A stretch of 64,000 nucleotides of DNA from Psychrobacillus faecigallinarum. Lineage in GTDB: Bacteria; Bacillota; Bacilli; Bacillales_A; Planococcaceae. The notes below the pieces were generated by a model, which searched no databases, was not told the origin of the DNA, and saw nothing but the letters and a program-made list of their open reading frames with translations. A program made the translations under genes and the position numbers. Location of the stretch: assembly GCF_014836595.1 (NCBI RefSeq), contig NZ_JACSQO010000001.1, forward strand, positions 186,001 to 250,000. The letters run 5' to 3'. Below, piece after piece: positions 47,574-57,315 of this stretch; positions within the stretch are counted from its first letter, which is position 1; the number at the start of each line of letters is the position of its first letter.

Positions 47574-48320
47574 TTACATATACATGCCGCCATTGACGTG
47601 GATAGTTTGCCCAGTAATATAACTAGCATCGTCTGATGCTAAAAATGCTACCGCGTTAGCAATGTCTTCAGGATTACCGAATTTTGCCAAAGGTATTTGG
47701 CTAAGCATTTGTTTTTTGATATCTTCAGGTAAAGCATCAGTCATATCAGTTGTGATAAAACCAGGAGCAACTGAGTTAACTGTAATATTACGGGAAGCTA
47801 ATTCCTTTGCAGAGGATTTTGTTAAACCTATTACACCCGCCTTTGCAGCTACATAATTGGCTTGTCCAGCATTTCCAGATACCCCGACAATTGAAGTTAT
47901 ATTTATAATACGCCCTTTGCGCTGTTTCATCATTTGTCTCGTAACAGCCTTCGTACAGAGAAACACACCTTTTAGGTTTGTATTCAAAACATCATCCCAC
48001 TCTTGCTCCTTCATACGCATCAGTAGATTATCACGAGTAATGCCAGCATTGTTAACTAAAATATCAATGGAGCCGAAGGTTTCTATGGTTTGATTGACTA
48101 AGTTTTGGACATCCTCAGCTTGATCTACATTTGCTTGAATAGCAAAGGCTTCACCACCGCGCGATTGAATTTCTTTCACTACGGCTTCTGCCTTTTCTTT
48201 GCTTCCACTATAATTTACCGCTACCTTTGCTCCTTCGCTTGCTAGGTAAAGAGCAATATCCTTACCAATACCTCGAGATGCACCTGTGACAATTGTGGAT
48301 TTACCATCTAATTTACCCAT
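47574..48320 (-). CDS. fabG: 3-oxoacyl-ACP reductase
   Basis: 248 residues. Short-chain dehydrogenase with the NADPH motif TGASRGIG at about 13-20, the NNAG motif, catalytic serine in ITSIVGVSG, and Y and K in NYVAAKAG. The end [20 protein letters not shown] is typical of FabG. It performs the first reduction of each elongation cycle. The start overlaps the fabD stop by eight bases. Confidence 0.97.
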   Translation of the reverse strand: MGKLDGKSTIVTGASRGIGKDIALYLASEGAKVAVNYSGSKEKAEAVVKEIQSRGGEAFAIQANVDQAEDVQNLVNQTIETFGSIDILVNNAGITRDNLLMRMKEQEWDDVLNTNLKGVFLCTKAVTRQMMKQRKGRIINITSIVGVSGNAGQANYVAAKAGVIGLTKSSAKELASRNITVNSVAPGFITTDMTDALPEDIKKQMLSQIPLAKFGNPEDIANAVAFLASDDASYITGQTIHVNGGMYM

Positions 48321-49263
48321 TGATAACCTCTCCTATTTCAGTAATCGCTTGCTGCATGGAAGCCTCATCATAAACACAATAAGTAGCAACAGAGCGATCT
48401 ACTTTTTTGACTAGACCACTTAATACTTTACCAGGGCCACATTCGATAAATATATCCACACCAAGATCAAGCATTTGTCGAATAGACTCTTCCCAGCGGA
48501 CTGGAGAATACAATTGCTCCACTAATAGATCCTTCATATCTGCAGCCTTCTCTACTGGCAAGGCTGTAACATTTGAAATAACTGGAGGTATTGCATCCGA
48601 AAGATTAATAGAATCAATTGCTGCATCTAGTTTATGTGCAGCTGGTCTCATTAATTCGGAATGGAATGGCCCGCTTACAGCTAAGGGGATTGCTCTTTTA
48701 GCACCTACCTCCTTCGCTTTAGCAGAAGCCTTTTCTACTCCTGCCGCTGTTCCTGAAATAACAATTTGACCAGGACAGTTAAGATTTGCAATTTGCACTA
48801 TATCTCCATTGTTTGAAACTTCCTGCGTGACCTCTTTTAACAAAGAAGCTTCGAGGCCTAATATTGCAGCCATGGCCCCTTCTCCAGCCGGAACAGCTTC
48901 ATTCATATAAAGACCACGCTGGTGAACTAGCGAAACTGCATCTTCAAAGCTAAGTGCTCCAGATGCTACTAACGCAGAGTATTCACCTAAGCTATGACCA
49001 GCAGTATAATCTGGCGTAATACCTATGTCAATCAGAGATTTTGCAATCATTATGCTTGTTGTTAGTAACGCCGGCTGTGCGTGATAAGTTTTAGTAAGTT
49101 CCTCAGCTGGACCATTCAACATGATGTCCGATAGGGAGAACCCTAACTTTTGATCTGCTAGTTCATAAAATTTCTTTCTTTCACTGTTACTTTCGATTAG
49201 CTGTTGCCCCATCCCGACCGTCTGGGAACCTTGTCCTGGAAATATAAAAGCTATTTTAGTCAT
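48313..49263 (-). CDS. fabD: Malonyl-CoA:ACP transacylase
   Basis: 316 residues from the ATG at 49263 ([17 protein letters not shown]). In-frame upstream starts would run deep into plsX and are rejected. The acyltransferase nucleophile serine is in [10 protein letters not shown], the oxyanion region in FPGQGSQ and the histidine in SGPFHSELM. It moves malonyl groups to ACP. The start overlaps the plsX stop by eight bases and the ribosome-binding site lies inside plsX. Confidence 0.97.
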   Translation of the reverse strand: MTKIAFIFPGQGSQTVGMGQQLIESNSERKKFYELADQKLGFSLSDIMLNGPAEELTKTYHAQPALLTTSIMIAKSLIDIGITPDYTAGHSLGEYSALVASGALSFEDAVSLVHQRGLYMNEAVPAGEGAMAAILGLEASLLKEVTQEVSNNGDIVQIANLNCPGQIVISGTAAGVEKASAKAKEVGAKRAIPLAVSGPFHSELMRPAAHKLDAAIDSINLSDAIPPVISNVTALPVEKAADMKDLLVEQLYSPVRWEESIRQMLDLGVDIFIECGPGKVLSGLVKKVDRSVATYCVYDEASMQQAITEIGEVING

Positions 49264-50251
49264 TGGAGGATTCCTTTCGTAATGTTGTGTAGATAATGTC
49301 GGAAACATTATTTTCTACCATTGTTCGCGCTTGTCTAATCGCATGGAATACCGCACGTCCATTAGAAGAACCATGTGCCTTGATAACAGGAGCCTTTAAG
49401 CCAAAAAGCCCTGCTCCACCATACTCTGAGTAGTCCAATTTATTTTTTAATACTTTTAGTTGATCCTTTACAAGCAATGCTGAGATTTTAGTTTTTGTCG
49501 AAGTATTAAAAGCTTCTTTTAATAAAGTAAATATCCCTGCTGCTGTACCTTCAATCGTTTTTAATACCATATTGCCTGTAAATCCGTCTGTTACCACGAC
49601 ATCCGCCACACCATACAATAAATCTCTAGCTTCTATATTGCCTATAAAATTAACAGGGGTCTCGTTCAAAAGTGTAAACGCGGCTTTCGTTAGCTCATTT
49701 CCCTTTTTATCTTCCGTTCCAATATTCAAAAGACCAACGCGCGGATTAGAAATCCCACGAACCTTCTCCGCATAGACACTTCCCATTACTGCGAATTGTT
49801 GCAAATGTTCGGGCTTTGCATCTGCATTTGCACCAAGATCAAGCATTACAAACCCTTTTCCATCAATAGTTGGTAGAGTAGGAGCCAATGCCGGACGATC
49901 TACTTGGTCAATTCTGCCGACTATGAATAGTCCCGCTGCCATCAGTGCCCCTGTGTTACCAGCAGAAACACAAGCATCCGCTTCACCGTTTTTGACCGAT
50001 TCTGCCATTTTGACCATAGAGGAATTTTTCTTTCTACGGATGGCACGCACTGGCTCATCTGTTCCTTCAATCACTTCATCTGTATGGACAACCTTCAAGC
50101 GTTCATGCTTAGTTACAAGCGTTTCTAGTTTATTCTCGTCCCCAAACATTATAATTTCTAGATCGTCGAAAGCCTCTAAAGCTTCATAGACCCCTTTAAC
50201 TATTTCATGAGGGGCGTTATCTCCGCCCATTGCATCTATAGATATTTTCAT
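49256..50251 (-). CDS. plsX: Phosphate acyltransferase PlsX
   Basis: 331 residues. N-terminal [18 protein letters not shown], the [13 protein letters not shown] segment and [17 protein letters not shown] are family landmarks. PlsX makes acyl-phosphate from acyl-ACP for PlsY, the first step of phospholipid synthesis in Gram-positives. It follows fapR by 15 bases, and FapR controls it in Bacillus. Confidence 0.98.
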   Translation of the reverse strand: MKISIDAMGGDNAPHEIVKGVYEALEAFDDLEIIMFGDENKLETLVTKHERLKVVHTDEVIEGTDEPVRAIRRKKNSSMVKMAESVKNGEADACVSAGNTGALMAAGLFIVGRIDQVDRPALAPTLPTIDGKGFVMLDLGANADAKPEHLQQFAVMGSVYAEKVRGISNPRVGLLNIGTEDKKGNELTKAAFTLLNETPVNFIGNIEARDLLYGVADVVVTDGFTGNMVLKTIEGTAAGIFTLLKEAFNTSTKTKISALLVKDQLKVLKNKLDYSEYGGAGLFGLKAPVIKAHGSSNGRAVFHAIRQARTMVENNVSDIIYTTLRKESSND

Positions 50252-50266
50252 TTTTAATCACCTTTT

Positions 50267-50833
50267 TTAAGTCATAGTTTCTCGATACATATTAAATTCG
50301 CCAACAAACACTGTTTCATTTTCTACCTTGCTTGTGACTTTAATAAGTGTGCTATTTTTTTCAGGATCACTGGAAAGAACTACAGCTTTTGCTATAACTC
50401 GGTCTCCAGCCTTCACTGGCTGCACAAATGTAATGTTGGATTTTCTCGTTAAAGCCAGCTCATCGTTAATGACCGCGACCGCCAATGAATTTGCTTGGGC
50501 AAATAGATGATGTCCTCTAGCTATACCATTTCTAGCAAAAACATGGTCTTGTGTTATATCCAACAAGGATATTGCTTGCTTATCCAAATCTATATCTATA
50601 ATTTCTCCAATCACTTCATCGATTGGGAGTGATTTAACCTCTTCTTCAAAATTATGAGCAGCTACAGACTTAATTCTCTCACGCAACTCAGGAATGGACA
50701 ACTCCATTCGATCCAAACGAATAGTTTGCACACTCACTTTAAAGGTAGATGCTAAATTTTCATCCGTTATAAAAGGATTTTTATCTAGAGTTTCTAATAA
50801 AAGCCTTTGTCTTTCTTTTTTCGTATATTTCAA
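50267..50833 (-). CDS. fapR: FapR, malonyl-CoA-responsive repressor of lipid synthesis
   Basis: 188 residues from the TTG at 50833 ([12 protein letters not shown]), six bases after GGCGGTG. This gives exactly the B. subtilis FapR length. Upstream in-frame ATG and other starts lie inside the operator/promoter. N-terminal DeoR-like helix-turn-helix (about 20-43, [19 protein letters not shown]) and a C-terminal hotdog domain (about 65-188) that binds malonyl-CoA. It represses the fap regulon, including its own operon, when malonyl-CoA is low. It heads fapR-plsX-fabD-fabG-acpP. Confidence 0.96.
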   Translation of the reverse strand: MKYTKKERQRLLLETLDKNPFITDENLASTFKVSVQTIRLDRMELSIPELRERIKSVAAHNFEEEVKSLPIDEVIGEIIDIDLDKQAISLLDITQDHVFARNGIARGHHLFAQANSLAVAVINDELALTRKSNITFVQPVKAGDRVIAKAVVLSSDPEKNSTLIKVTSKVENETVFVGEFNMYRETMT

Positions 50834-50849
50834 GCTATTCACCGCCATT

Positions 50850-50866
50850 TTAGCACTTGGTACTAA
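50850..50866. promoter_or_regulatory. FapR operator
   Basis: A 17-base palindrome, TTAGTACCAAGTGCTAA on the transcribed strand, matching the known FapR consensus (TTAGTACCTnnTACTAA-like). It lies just downstream of the fapR -10, over the expected transcription start, and 16 bases before the TTG start. Binding here would block initiation, as in autoregulation. Confidence 0.85.
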
Positions 50867-50870
50867 TATC

Positions 50871-50899
50871 AGTATATAAACATTAAAAAAAGAATGCAA
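50871..50899 (-). promoter_or_regulatory. Promoter of the fapR operon
   Basis: -35 TTGCAT (50894-50899), 17-base spacer, -10 TATACT (50871-50876). The -35 is formed by the 3' arm of the recG terminator stem, and the spacer holds its T-run. The FapR operator follows at once. Confidence 0.75.
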
Positions 50900-50927
50900 G
50901 GAATGATTTCACATCATCCATGCATTC
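50885..50927 (-). terminator. Terminator after recG
   Basis: Stem of about 15 pairs with one bulge and one mismatch (arms 50913-50927 and 50892-50907), five-base loop, then seven Ts (50885-50891) on the transcribed strand. It starts about three bases past the recG stop. Confidence 0.88.
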
Positions 50928-50930
50928 TTT

Positions 50931-52979
50931 TTAGTTAATCCTTTCTCCATCCAATGCTTTTGAATTTATCAGAGTGTTTCGAAGACCTTCCATTTCATCC
51001 GATTTCCAGAAATGCTCAGATTCTAGTAGACGTTCTGCATCTATTTTAGCTGTATTTAAAGCTCTATAATCATGAACCAAATCGGCAATTTTGAATTCAG
51101 GTAAGCCACTTTGCTTTTTCCCGAAGAAATCCCCAGGTCCACGAAGTTCTAAATCTTTTTCTGCCAAAACGAATCCATCGTTAGTTTCCGTCATAGACAT
51201 CATGCGTTCCTTTCCTTCTTCTGTTTTAGGATCTGCAAGAAGTATACAATAAGATTGATGCTCTCCACGTCCTACCCTTCCGCGAAGTTGGTGCAGTTGA
51301 GCAAGTCCAAAGCGTTCTGCATCAAAAATAATCATGAACGAAGCATTAGGAACATTTACTCCTACTTCCACAACTGTTGTAGAAACTAACACATGAATAT
51401 TTCCATCCGTGAATTCTCTCATCACTTCATCCTTTTCATCGGAGTGAAGTCGACCGTGCATTAAGCCAACAGTGTAATCTTTACCAAGTTCATATGACAT
51501 CATATTGTAAACATCGACAGCATTTTGAACGTCTAGTTTTTCAGACTCCTCAATTAGTGGACAAATAATATAGGCTTGTCTACCATTTGCTAGTTCTTTT
51601 TTCAACCGACTAATTAGTTTAGGAAGTTGGTCCTCCTTCATCCAATGTGTATCAATTGATTTTCTTCCAGCTGGCATTTGATCGATAATAGAAACATCCA
51701 TTTCTCCAAATGCTGTTATCGCTAAAGTTCGTGGAATAGGAGTTGCCGTCATAAAAAGTACATCAGGATTTTCTCCTTTTTCCTTTAATACTTTTCTTTG
51801 CTCTACACCGAAACGATGCTGCTCATCGGTTATAACCAAACCAAGCTTTTTAAAAGAAACTTCAGGTTGGATTAATGCATGAGTACCTATGAGCAAATCA
51901 ATATTACCTTCTGCTAAATTTTCCAATACAATTCTTCTTGCTTTTTGTTTGGTAGATCCCGTTAAAAGTGCAATTCTAACTCCAAGCGGAGCGAGCCATG
52001 CATCTAAGGAAGCCGCGTGCTGCTCTGCAAGAATCTCTGTTGGCGCCATCAAAGCTCCTTGATATCCAGCAGTAATAATTGCATATAAACAAATAGCGGC
52101 CACGACTGTTTTTCCAGATCCCACATCCCCTTGCAAAAGTCTATTCATACGATGTGGCTCCTTCAAATCTCGACAAATCTCATTGACCACTCTCTTTTGA
52201 GCATCCGTTAGCTCATAAGGTAAGGATTCAATGAGGATTTTTAATCGGTCATTGTCAAAAGCAATACTATTCCCAACATTTTGCTCTTTTCGGACTTTCT
52301 TAATCGCCTGCATTTTTAGTTGAAAGTTAAGTAATTCCTCATAAACAAACCGTCTTCTTGCATTTTTTGAATGATTGGCATCCTGAGGAAAATGTATCCC
52401 CTCGAGAGCTTCTACTATTTCGGGTAGTTTATAAGCGGAACGGATAGATTCCGGTAAAGGGTCCATAATATACCCTTTTAACTCATCTAAAGCTTGTCTC
52501 ATGAATCGTCTGAAAATCTTTTGGCTTATGGACCCTTTTAACGAATAGACAGGTTCAAAATCCTGTTGGTCCGTTTTCGGCCCTGCAGAAAAGGTAGAGA
52601 CATTAATAACCTGACGCCCTCTGTCCCACTTGCCAGTAACCGTGATTACAGATCCTGGTGTAATTTTAGATTTCAAATAGGCTTGGTTAAAAAATACTGC
52701 CTTAATCAGATGCTGTCCAGCCAACAAACGAACCTGCAATCTGGATTTATTTTTTCCTAAAAAAAGAAGAGAAGGTTCACTTTCGACCCTTCCTTCCACT
52801 GTTACTCTCTCATTATGAGCTGTTTCTGCTAAGTTTTTTAATCGAAAATCTTCATGTCTATAAGGGAAGGTCATCACTAAATTCTCTAATGTGATAATCC
52901 CTAACTCTTCTAACGCCTTAGCAGTCCCACTTCCAACACCCTTTAAAGAGGTAACTAATTCGTCTACCTTATTTTCCAC
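50931..52979 (-). CDS. recG: ATP-dependent DNA helicase RecG
   Basis: About 682 residues from the GTG at 52979 (MENKVDELVTSLKGVGSGTAK). Start choice is uncertain; in-frame starts up to 53000 would overlap sdaAA further. It has an N-terminal wedge/OB region (about 50-150), Walker A QGDVGSGKTVVAA, the DEQH box ITDEQHRFGVEQR, and helicase motif QLRGRVGRGEHQSYC. RecG rescues stalled forks and branch-migrates Holliday junctions. It overlaps the end of sdaAA and ends at a strong terminator. Confidence 0.96.
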   Translation of the reverse strand: MENKVDELVTSLKGVGSGTAKALEELGIITLENLVMTFPYRHEDFRLKNLAETAHNERVTVEGRVESEPSLLFLGKNKSRLQVRLLAGQHLIKAVFFNQAYLKSKITPGSVITVTGKWDRGRQVINVSTFSAGPKTDQQDFEPVYSLKGSISQKIFRRFMRQALDELKGYIMDPLPESIRSAYKLPEIVEALEGIHFPQDANHSKNARRRFVYEELLNFQLKMQAIKKVRKEQNVGNSIAFDNDRLKILIESLPYELTDAQKRVVNEICRDLKEPHRMNRLLQGDVGSGKTVVAAICLYAIITAGYQGALMAPTEILAEQHAASLDAWLAPLGVRIALLTGSTKQKARRIVLENLAEGNIDLLIGTHALIQPEVSFKKLGLVITDEQHRFGVEQRKVLKEKGENPDVLFMTATPIPRTLAITAFGEMDVSIIDQMPAGRKSIDTHWMKEDQLPKLISRLKKELANGRQAYIICPLIEESEKLDVQNAVDVYNMMSYELGKDYTVGLMHGRLHSDEKDEVMREFTDGNIHVLVSTTVVEVGVNVPNASFMIIFDAERFGLAQLHQLRGRVGRGEHQSYCILLADPKTEEGKERMMSMTETNDGFVLAEKDLELRGPGDFFGKKQSGLPEFKIADLVHDYRALNTAKIDAERLLESEHFWKSDEMEGLRNTLINSKALDGERIN

Positions 52980-53868
52980 TGCTGACCACAGCCCCACCAA
53001 AGATTTTTGCTTCTAACCATTTTCCTGTTGGTGTAGCAGCTAATCCTCCTTGAGCAGTTTCTTTTAATGCTGTTGGCATTGTTTGACCTATTTTATACAT
53101 AGCATCTATTACTTCATCGCATGGTATTCGACTAGTAACCCCGGCTAAAGCCATATCTGCTGCCACTAAAGAATTAGAGGCACCCATTGCATTTCTCTTC
53201 ACACAAGGTACTTCCACTAATCCGGCAACAGGGTCACAAACTAATCCAAGCATGTTTTTTAGTGTAATAGCAAATGCTTCTGAGCATTGTGCCGGTGTAC
53301 CACCAGCCATCTCTACAATAGCGGCTGCGGCCATACCCGCTGCAGACCCTACCTCTGCTTGACAACCACCCGCAGCTCCAGATATAGAAGCATTGTTAGC
53401 TACGACAAATCCGAATGCACCTGCAGTAAAAAGATATCGGATCATCTGTTCACGAGTTGGATTTAATTTATTTTTGACTGCAAATAAAGTTCCTGGCACA
53501 ACACCTGCAGATCCAGCTGTAGGTGTTGCACAGATAGTACCCATTGCCGCGTTTACCTCATTGGTTGCCACTGCTTTACTTACAGCATCCAGCATTAACT
53601 CTCCTGTAAGAGAGTTCCCCTTTTGCATATAAGCTTGTAAAAGTACCGCGTCTCCTCCAGTCAACCCAGAAGTTGAATGAACTCCCTTAAGTCCCTTCTC
53701 TACAGCTTCTTCCATAACCGTTAGATTACGATCCATTTGTGTTAAAATTTCTTCACGGGTGCGTTCTGTCATAAGAATTTCTTGCTCGATCATTATTTCA
53801 GATATCAGCTTATTTTCTTTGTTAGCTCTATCTACTAATTCACGCACATTCCGAAATAAGACTTCCAT
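52969..53868 (-). CDS. sdaAA: L-serine dehydratase, alpha subunit
   Basis: 299 residues. The iron-sulfur type enzyme is recognised by SGLTGGDAVLLQAY, MGTICATPTAGSAGVVPG, and the cysteine-bearing region CSEAFAITLKNMLGLVCDP…VPCVKRN that ligates the [4Fe-4S] cluster. With SdaAB it deaminates serine to pyruvate and ammonia. It follows sdaAB by 11 bases and has an AGGAGGGG site. Confidence 0.97.
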   Translation of the reverse strand: MEVLFRNVRELVDRANKENKLISEIMIEQEILMTERTREEILTQMDRNLTVMEEAVEKGLKGVHSTSGLTGGDAVLLQAYMQKGNSLTGELMLDAVSKAVATNEVNAAMGTICATPTAGSAGVVPGTLFAVKNKLNPTREQMIRYLFTAGAFGFVVANNASISGAAGGCQAEVGSAAGMAAAAIVEMAGGTPAQCSEAFAITLKNMLGLVCDPVAGLVEVPCVKRNAMGASNSLVAADMALAGVTSRIPCDEVIDAMYKIGQTMPTALKETAQGGLAATPTGKWLEAKIFGGAVVSSGK

Positions 53869-53879
53869 CGTACCCCTCC

Positions 53880-54542
53880 TTAATCTACTATCCTTGTAAC
53901 CTTGGTTATATTCGGCAAGGTCTTAAGTTCTTCTAATATATCCTCGTTCACATTTTGGTCTACTTCAATAACCATCAAGGCCATATTCCCTTTCTCTTTT
54001 CGAGAAACCTCCATATGACCGATATTTATATCATACTTTGCCAAGCAATTGGCAACGCTTGCAATACATCCTGAACGATCTTCATGAACTACTAATATAG
54101 CAGCTAAGTTGCCGGATAACCTTAATGGAAAACCATTAAGTTCAGTTATTTCTGTCTTCCCTCCACCAATAGAAATACCAACCATCGACATTTCTCGCTC
54201 GTCGTCTCCTAACACAATCCTTGCTGTGTTTGGATGCTCGGTATGTCCTGTCTCAGGGATAAACTCATAAGATAAGCCAACTTTTTCTGCATCACTAAAC
54301 GCAGTTTTAATCCGCTCATCAAAAGTGTCGTAATCAAGTAAGCCGCCGATAATTGCGACATCAGTTCCATGTCCTTTATATGTCTCGGCAAAGGAACCAT
54401 AAAGATGGATTTTTGCCCATGTAGGTTGCTTTCCAAATAAATCTCTTGCCACCCGCCCTATACGTGCTGCTCCAGCAGTATGAGAAGAGGATGGTCCAAT
54501 CATAACCGGTCCAATTATGTCAAAAACAGACTTGAATTTCAA
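53880..54542 (-). CDS. sdaAB: L-serine dehydratase, beta subunit
   Basis: 220 residues, starting with TTG (MKFKSVFDIIGPVMIGPSS) eight bases after AGAGAGG. The N-terminal serine-dehydratase beta domain carries GPSSSHTAGAARIGRVAR, and the C-terminal ACT domain (about 148-218, ILVVHEDRSGCIASVANCLA) probably senses an amino acid. It is the first gene of the sdaAB-sdaAA-recG unit, with its own promoter and a nearby inverted repeat. Confidence 0.97.
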   Translation of the reverse strand: MKFKSVFDIIGPVMIGPSSSHTAGAARIGRVARDLFGKQPTWAKIHLYGSFAETYKGHGTDVAIIGGLLDYDTFDERIKTAFSDAEKVGLSYEFIPETGHTEHPNTARIVLGDDEREMSMVGISIGGGKTEITELNGFPLRLSGNLAAILVVHEDRSGCIASVANCLAKYDINIGHMEVSRKEKGNMALMVIEVDQNVNEDILEELKTLPNITKVTRIVD

Positions 54543-54574
54543 TTGACAGACCTCTCTTTCATCTTAATAATTCT

Positions 54575-54603
54575 ATTTTACACTTATTGGGATGTTTAAA
54601 CAA
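54575..54603 (-). promoter_or_regulatory. Promoter of sdaAB
   Basis: -35 TTGTTT (54598-54603), 17-base spacer, -10 TAAAAT (54575-54580), about 32 bases upstream of the TTG start. Moderate sigma-A match. Confidence 0.55.
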
Positions 54604-54604
54604 A

Positions 54605-54631
54605 AGTATTGTACGAAAGAGATACAATACT
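54605..54631. repeat. Inverted repeat at the sdaAB promoter
   Basis: Perfect nine-base arms AGTATTGTA (54605-54613) and TACAATACT (54623-54631) with a nine-base centre, one base upstream of the -35. It may be an operator for the serine dehydratase operon. As RNA it could be a weak second terminator after fakA, since TTTGTTT follows on the transcribed strand. Confidence 0.5.
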
Positions 54632-54713
54632 CACGCTTGTTAAAGGATGATTTTCTACAGACTTTGATGTAAATGTGAGCAATATTTTTTTAATAATTAC
54701 ACCCTCACATCTT

Positions 54714-54742
54714 AAAAAAACGCGTGGGATTTCTCCCACGCG
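54714..54742 (-). terminator. Terminator after fakA
   Basis: A perfect nine-pair stem CGCGTGGGA/TCCCACGCG closed by a GAAA tetraloop, followed by seven Ts on the transcribed strand. It separates asp23-fakA from sdaAB. Confidence 0.95.
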
Positions 54743-54755
54743 GAGTTGCTCTTCT

Positions 54756-56411
54756 TTATTCGACCGATAAGATATATGGATATAACGGTTGTTTACCGTT
54801 ATAAAGTTCTACTTCAACATCCTCAAATTGTTCTTCGATATAAGCAGCAAACTTGCCTGCTTCTTCTTCAGAAACATCTTCGCCGTATATAACTGTTACT
54901 ATTTCTGAATCATTATCAATCAATTCATTTGCCAGCTTAGTGGCTGCTTCGACTCTAGAAGGCTGAGAAAGAATAATTTTACCTTCTGCTAAAGACATGA
55001 AATCATCTTTTTTAATCTCAACGCCGTCAATGGACGTATCACGAACAGCAAAGGTAACCTGACCAGTTTTTACATGAGAAAATGCTGCAGTCATATTCTT
55101 TTTGTTTTCTTCTACACTTGCTTGAGCATTGAATGCCAAAATTGCAGCCATACCTTGAGGAATCGTTTTTGTTGGCACAACAGCTGCTTCTATTCCTAAA
55201 ACTTCAGCCGCTTGTTCTGCAGCCATTACAATATTTTTGTTATTTGGAAGGATTAATACACGCTCTGCTCCTACCGATTCAATTGCTTTTACAATATCCT
55301 CTGTAGAAGGGTTCATTGTTTGTCCACCTTCTATTACAGCTGAAGCACCTAAGCTTCTTAATAATTCTGCAACTCCGGTACCCATTGCAACAGTAACCAC
55401 TGCATATGGATGCACTTCAGTTTTTTTTACAGCAGCTTCAGCTGAATGGCCTTCACCAACTATTTCCGTATGTTGCTGACGCATATTTTCAATTTTAATT
55501 TTGATAAGATCTCCATATTGCTGACCATAGGTCAATACTTCACCTGGAGTTTCAGAGTGTATATGAATCTTAGCAATCTCATCGTCAGAAATTACTAATA
55601 GAGAATCTCCATATGCACTTAAATCATTGCGGAAATCATTTTCGTCAAAGGATTTTTTCCCTTCTTCGAAACGAACCATAAACTCCGTACAAAATCCGAA
55701 TTCAATGTCTGCCGTGTCCATAAATCCTTGAACACTTTTATGATGCTCGGCACTTACCAAATCATCCATAGAGTTACTAACCGTTTTCTCAGGAAGTTCT
55801 TCTCCCTTTAAGCTTGCTAAGAAGCCCTCATATACAAATACTAAGCCTTGTCCACCACTATCTACTACCCCAACTTCTTTTAAAACAGGTAATAGGTCTG
55901 GAGTTCTATTCAGTGATTGTTTTGCCTCTTCTACAACAGCTGCCATTAGTTCAGGGATATCTGTAACAGTTTCACTAACTTCCACTGCTTTTTTAGCAGA
56001 GTCTTTAGCAACAGTCAAAATTGTACCTTCGACCGGCTTCATAACCGCTTTATAGGCAGTTTCCACGCCGTATTGCAGAGCTTGAGCAAATTGCTTCGCA
56101 TCCAAAGTAGCATATTGTTCAATAGATTTACCGAAGCCTCTGAAAAGCTGAGATAAGATAACTCCTGAGTTTCCCCTTGCCCCCATCAATAACCCCTTGG
56201 ATAATGCTTGAGCAGTTTTACCGATGTGCTCACTCGTGTGGGCAGCAGTTTCTTTAGCTCCCGAGGTCATTGAAAGATTCATATTTGTCCCTGTGTCACC
56301 ATCAGGAACAGGAAATACGTTTAATGCATCGACATAGTCCGCGTTTTGAAAAAGATGGTGTGCTCCCATCTTGACCATATCTGCAAATTGATTACCATTG
56401 ATTGATTTCAT
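54756..56411 (-). CDS. fakA: DAK2-domain protein YloV/FakA-like
   Basis: 551 residues. N-terminal DAK2 kinase-like domain with DALNVFPVPDGDTGTNMNLS and ARGNSGVILSQLFRGF (about 25-205), a middle DegV-associated domain and a C-terminal DegV-like region with VILPNNKNIVMAAEQAA. Homologues phosphorylate fatty acids bound to FakB proteins so that exogenous fatty acids enter phospholipid. The partner FakB is not in this window. It follows asp23 by 16 bases and ends in a strong terminator. Confidence 0.92.
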   Translation of the reverse strand: MKSINGNQFADMVKMGAHHLFQNADYVDALNVFPVPDGDTGTNMNLSMTSGAKETAAHTSEHIGKTAQALSKGLLMGARGNSGVILSQLFRGFGKSIEQYATLDAKQFAQALQYGVETAYKAVMKPVEGTILTVAKDSAKKAVEVSETVTDIPELMAAVVEEAKQSLNRTPDLLPVLKEVGVVDSGGQGLVFVYEGFLASLKGEELPEKTVSNSMDDLVSAEHHKSVQGFMDTADIEFGFCTEFMVRFEEGKKSFDENDFRNDLSAYGDSLLVISDDEIAKIHIHSETPGEVLTYGQQYGDLIKIKIENMRQQHTEIVGEGHSAEAAVKKTEVHPYAVVTVAMGTGVAELLRSLGASAVIEGGQTMNPSTEDIVKAIESVGAERVLILPNNKNIVMAAEQAAEVLGIEAAVVPTKTIPQGMAAILAFNAQASVEENKKNMTAAFSHVKTGQVTFAVRDTSIDGVEIKKDDFMSLAEGKIILSQPSRVEAATKLANELIDNDSEIVTVIYGEDVSEEEAGKFAAYIEEQFEDVEVELYNGKQPLYPYILSVE

Positions 56412-56427
56412 TGTTTTCTCTCCTTAA

Positions 56428-56790
56428 TCACACGTTTGCCACGCGAACTCCTTGTACGTAAACATTTACGGATTTCACCGACATACCAAGAGATTTATTC
56501 AGTGTATATTTCACTTTGGATTGGACTTGATAAGCGATTTCAGAAATTTTTGTTCCGTAACTCACAATAATATACATATCGATATGTAGATCTACTTTTT
56601 CCTGTCTAACAATAACACCTTTAGTAAAGTTTTCTTTTCTTAATATATCTGTTAAACCATCTCTGATTTGATGCTTTGATGCCATACCTACGATACCATA
56701 GCATTCAATCGCGGCTCCGCCAGCAATCTGTGCAATTGTATCTTGTGATATATCAATGTGCCCGAATTCATTTGTTAATTCTATTGACAT
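56428..56790 (-). CDS. asp23: Asp23/YloU family envelope protein
   Basis: 120 residues from the ATG at 56790 (MSIELTNEFGHIDI) with GGGAGG seven bases upstream; an in-frame TTG at 56805 overlaps that site. Asp23/DUF322 family with EIAYQVQSKVKYTL and CYGIVGMASK. Members sit at the membrane, often through AmaP-like partners, and affect envelope stress. It is co-transcribed with fakA, an arrangement conserved across Firmicutes. Confidence 0.93.
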   Translation of the reverse strand: MSIELTNEFGHIDISQDTIAQIAGGAAIECYGIVGMASKHQIRDGLTDILRKENFTKGVIVRQEKVDLHIDMYIIVSYGTKISEIAYQVQSKVKYTLNKSLGMSVKSVNVYVQGVRVANV

Positions 56791-56845
56791 GTTGAAACCT
56801 CCCAAGTCCTTTTTGACTATCCCTTATTGTACTACACCCTTTAAA

Positions 56846-56874
56846 ATTATAAAAGACACGTTTCTATTCGTCTA
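56846..56874 (-). promoter_or_regulatory. Promoter of asp23-fakA
   Basis: -35 TAGACG (56869-56874), 17-base spacer, -10 TATAAT (56846-56851, perfect), about 56 bases upstream of the asp23 ATG. Confidence 0.6.
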
Positions 56875-57018
56875 CTTTTTGCATAAAGTGTAATTAGATT
56901 GCCATTTCGTGAAAATACAATTCCTGATACTATAGTAACTATGTAAAGACCATTACTGCAAGTCAAAGCCAAACCAACTTTTCTATTTTATAGTGTAAAG
57001 GTTTTTTTCTTGATATAC

Positions 57019-57047
57019 TTGCTTATCAAAAGAGACTGTGGTAAATT
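57019..57047 (+). promoter_or_regulatory. Promoter of rpmB
   Basis: -35 TTGCTT (57019-57024), 17-base spacer ending TGG (extended -10), -10 TAAATT (57042-57047), about 66 bases upstream of the rpmB ATG. Confidence 0.5.
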
Positions 57048-57112
57048 ATTAAAGTATGTGAAATATCGAACTGAAAAATCTTTCAGCTTCTTTTTTAAAG
57101 GAGGAAATTATA

Positions 57113-57301
57113 ATGCCAAAAGTATGTGCAATCACTGGGCGTAAAGCTCGTTCTGGTAATGCTCGTTCTCACGCAATGAACGCTAACAAGCGTACATGGG
57201 GGGCAAACCTTCAAAAGGTCCGTATTCTTGTAGACGGTAAACCTAAACGTGTATGGGTTTCTGCTAGAGCTTTAAAATCAGGAAAAATTGAGCGCGTATA
57301 A
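57113..57301 (+). CDS. rpmB: Ribosomal protein L28
   Basis: 62 residues, the usual length. The family start [20 protein letters not shown] and the motif [16 protein letters not shown] are clear. L28 is a 50S protein near the peptidyl side. It is the only plus-strand gene in the window, convergent with spoVM and divergent from asp23, with a strong AAAGGAGG site and its own promoter and terminator. The same inverted placement is found in B. subtilis. Confidence 0.98.
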   Translation: MPKVCAITGRKARSGNARSHAMNANKRTWGANLQKVRILVDGKPKRVWVSARALKSGKIERV

Positions 57302-57315
57302 TCGCTCTCATAGTT

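Larger units (their letters stand above)
56791..57112. other. 322-base divergent intergenic region asp23/rpmB
   Basis: It holds outward-facing promoters for asp23 (minus, 56846-56874) and rpmB (plus, 57019-57047) and the rpmB ribosome-binding site AAAGGAGG. I see no further gene or stable RNA structure in the roughly 140 bases between the promoters. Confidence 0.7.
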
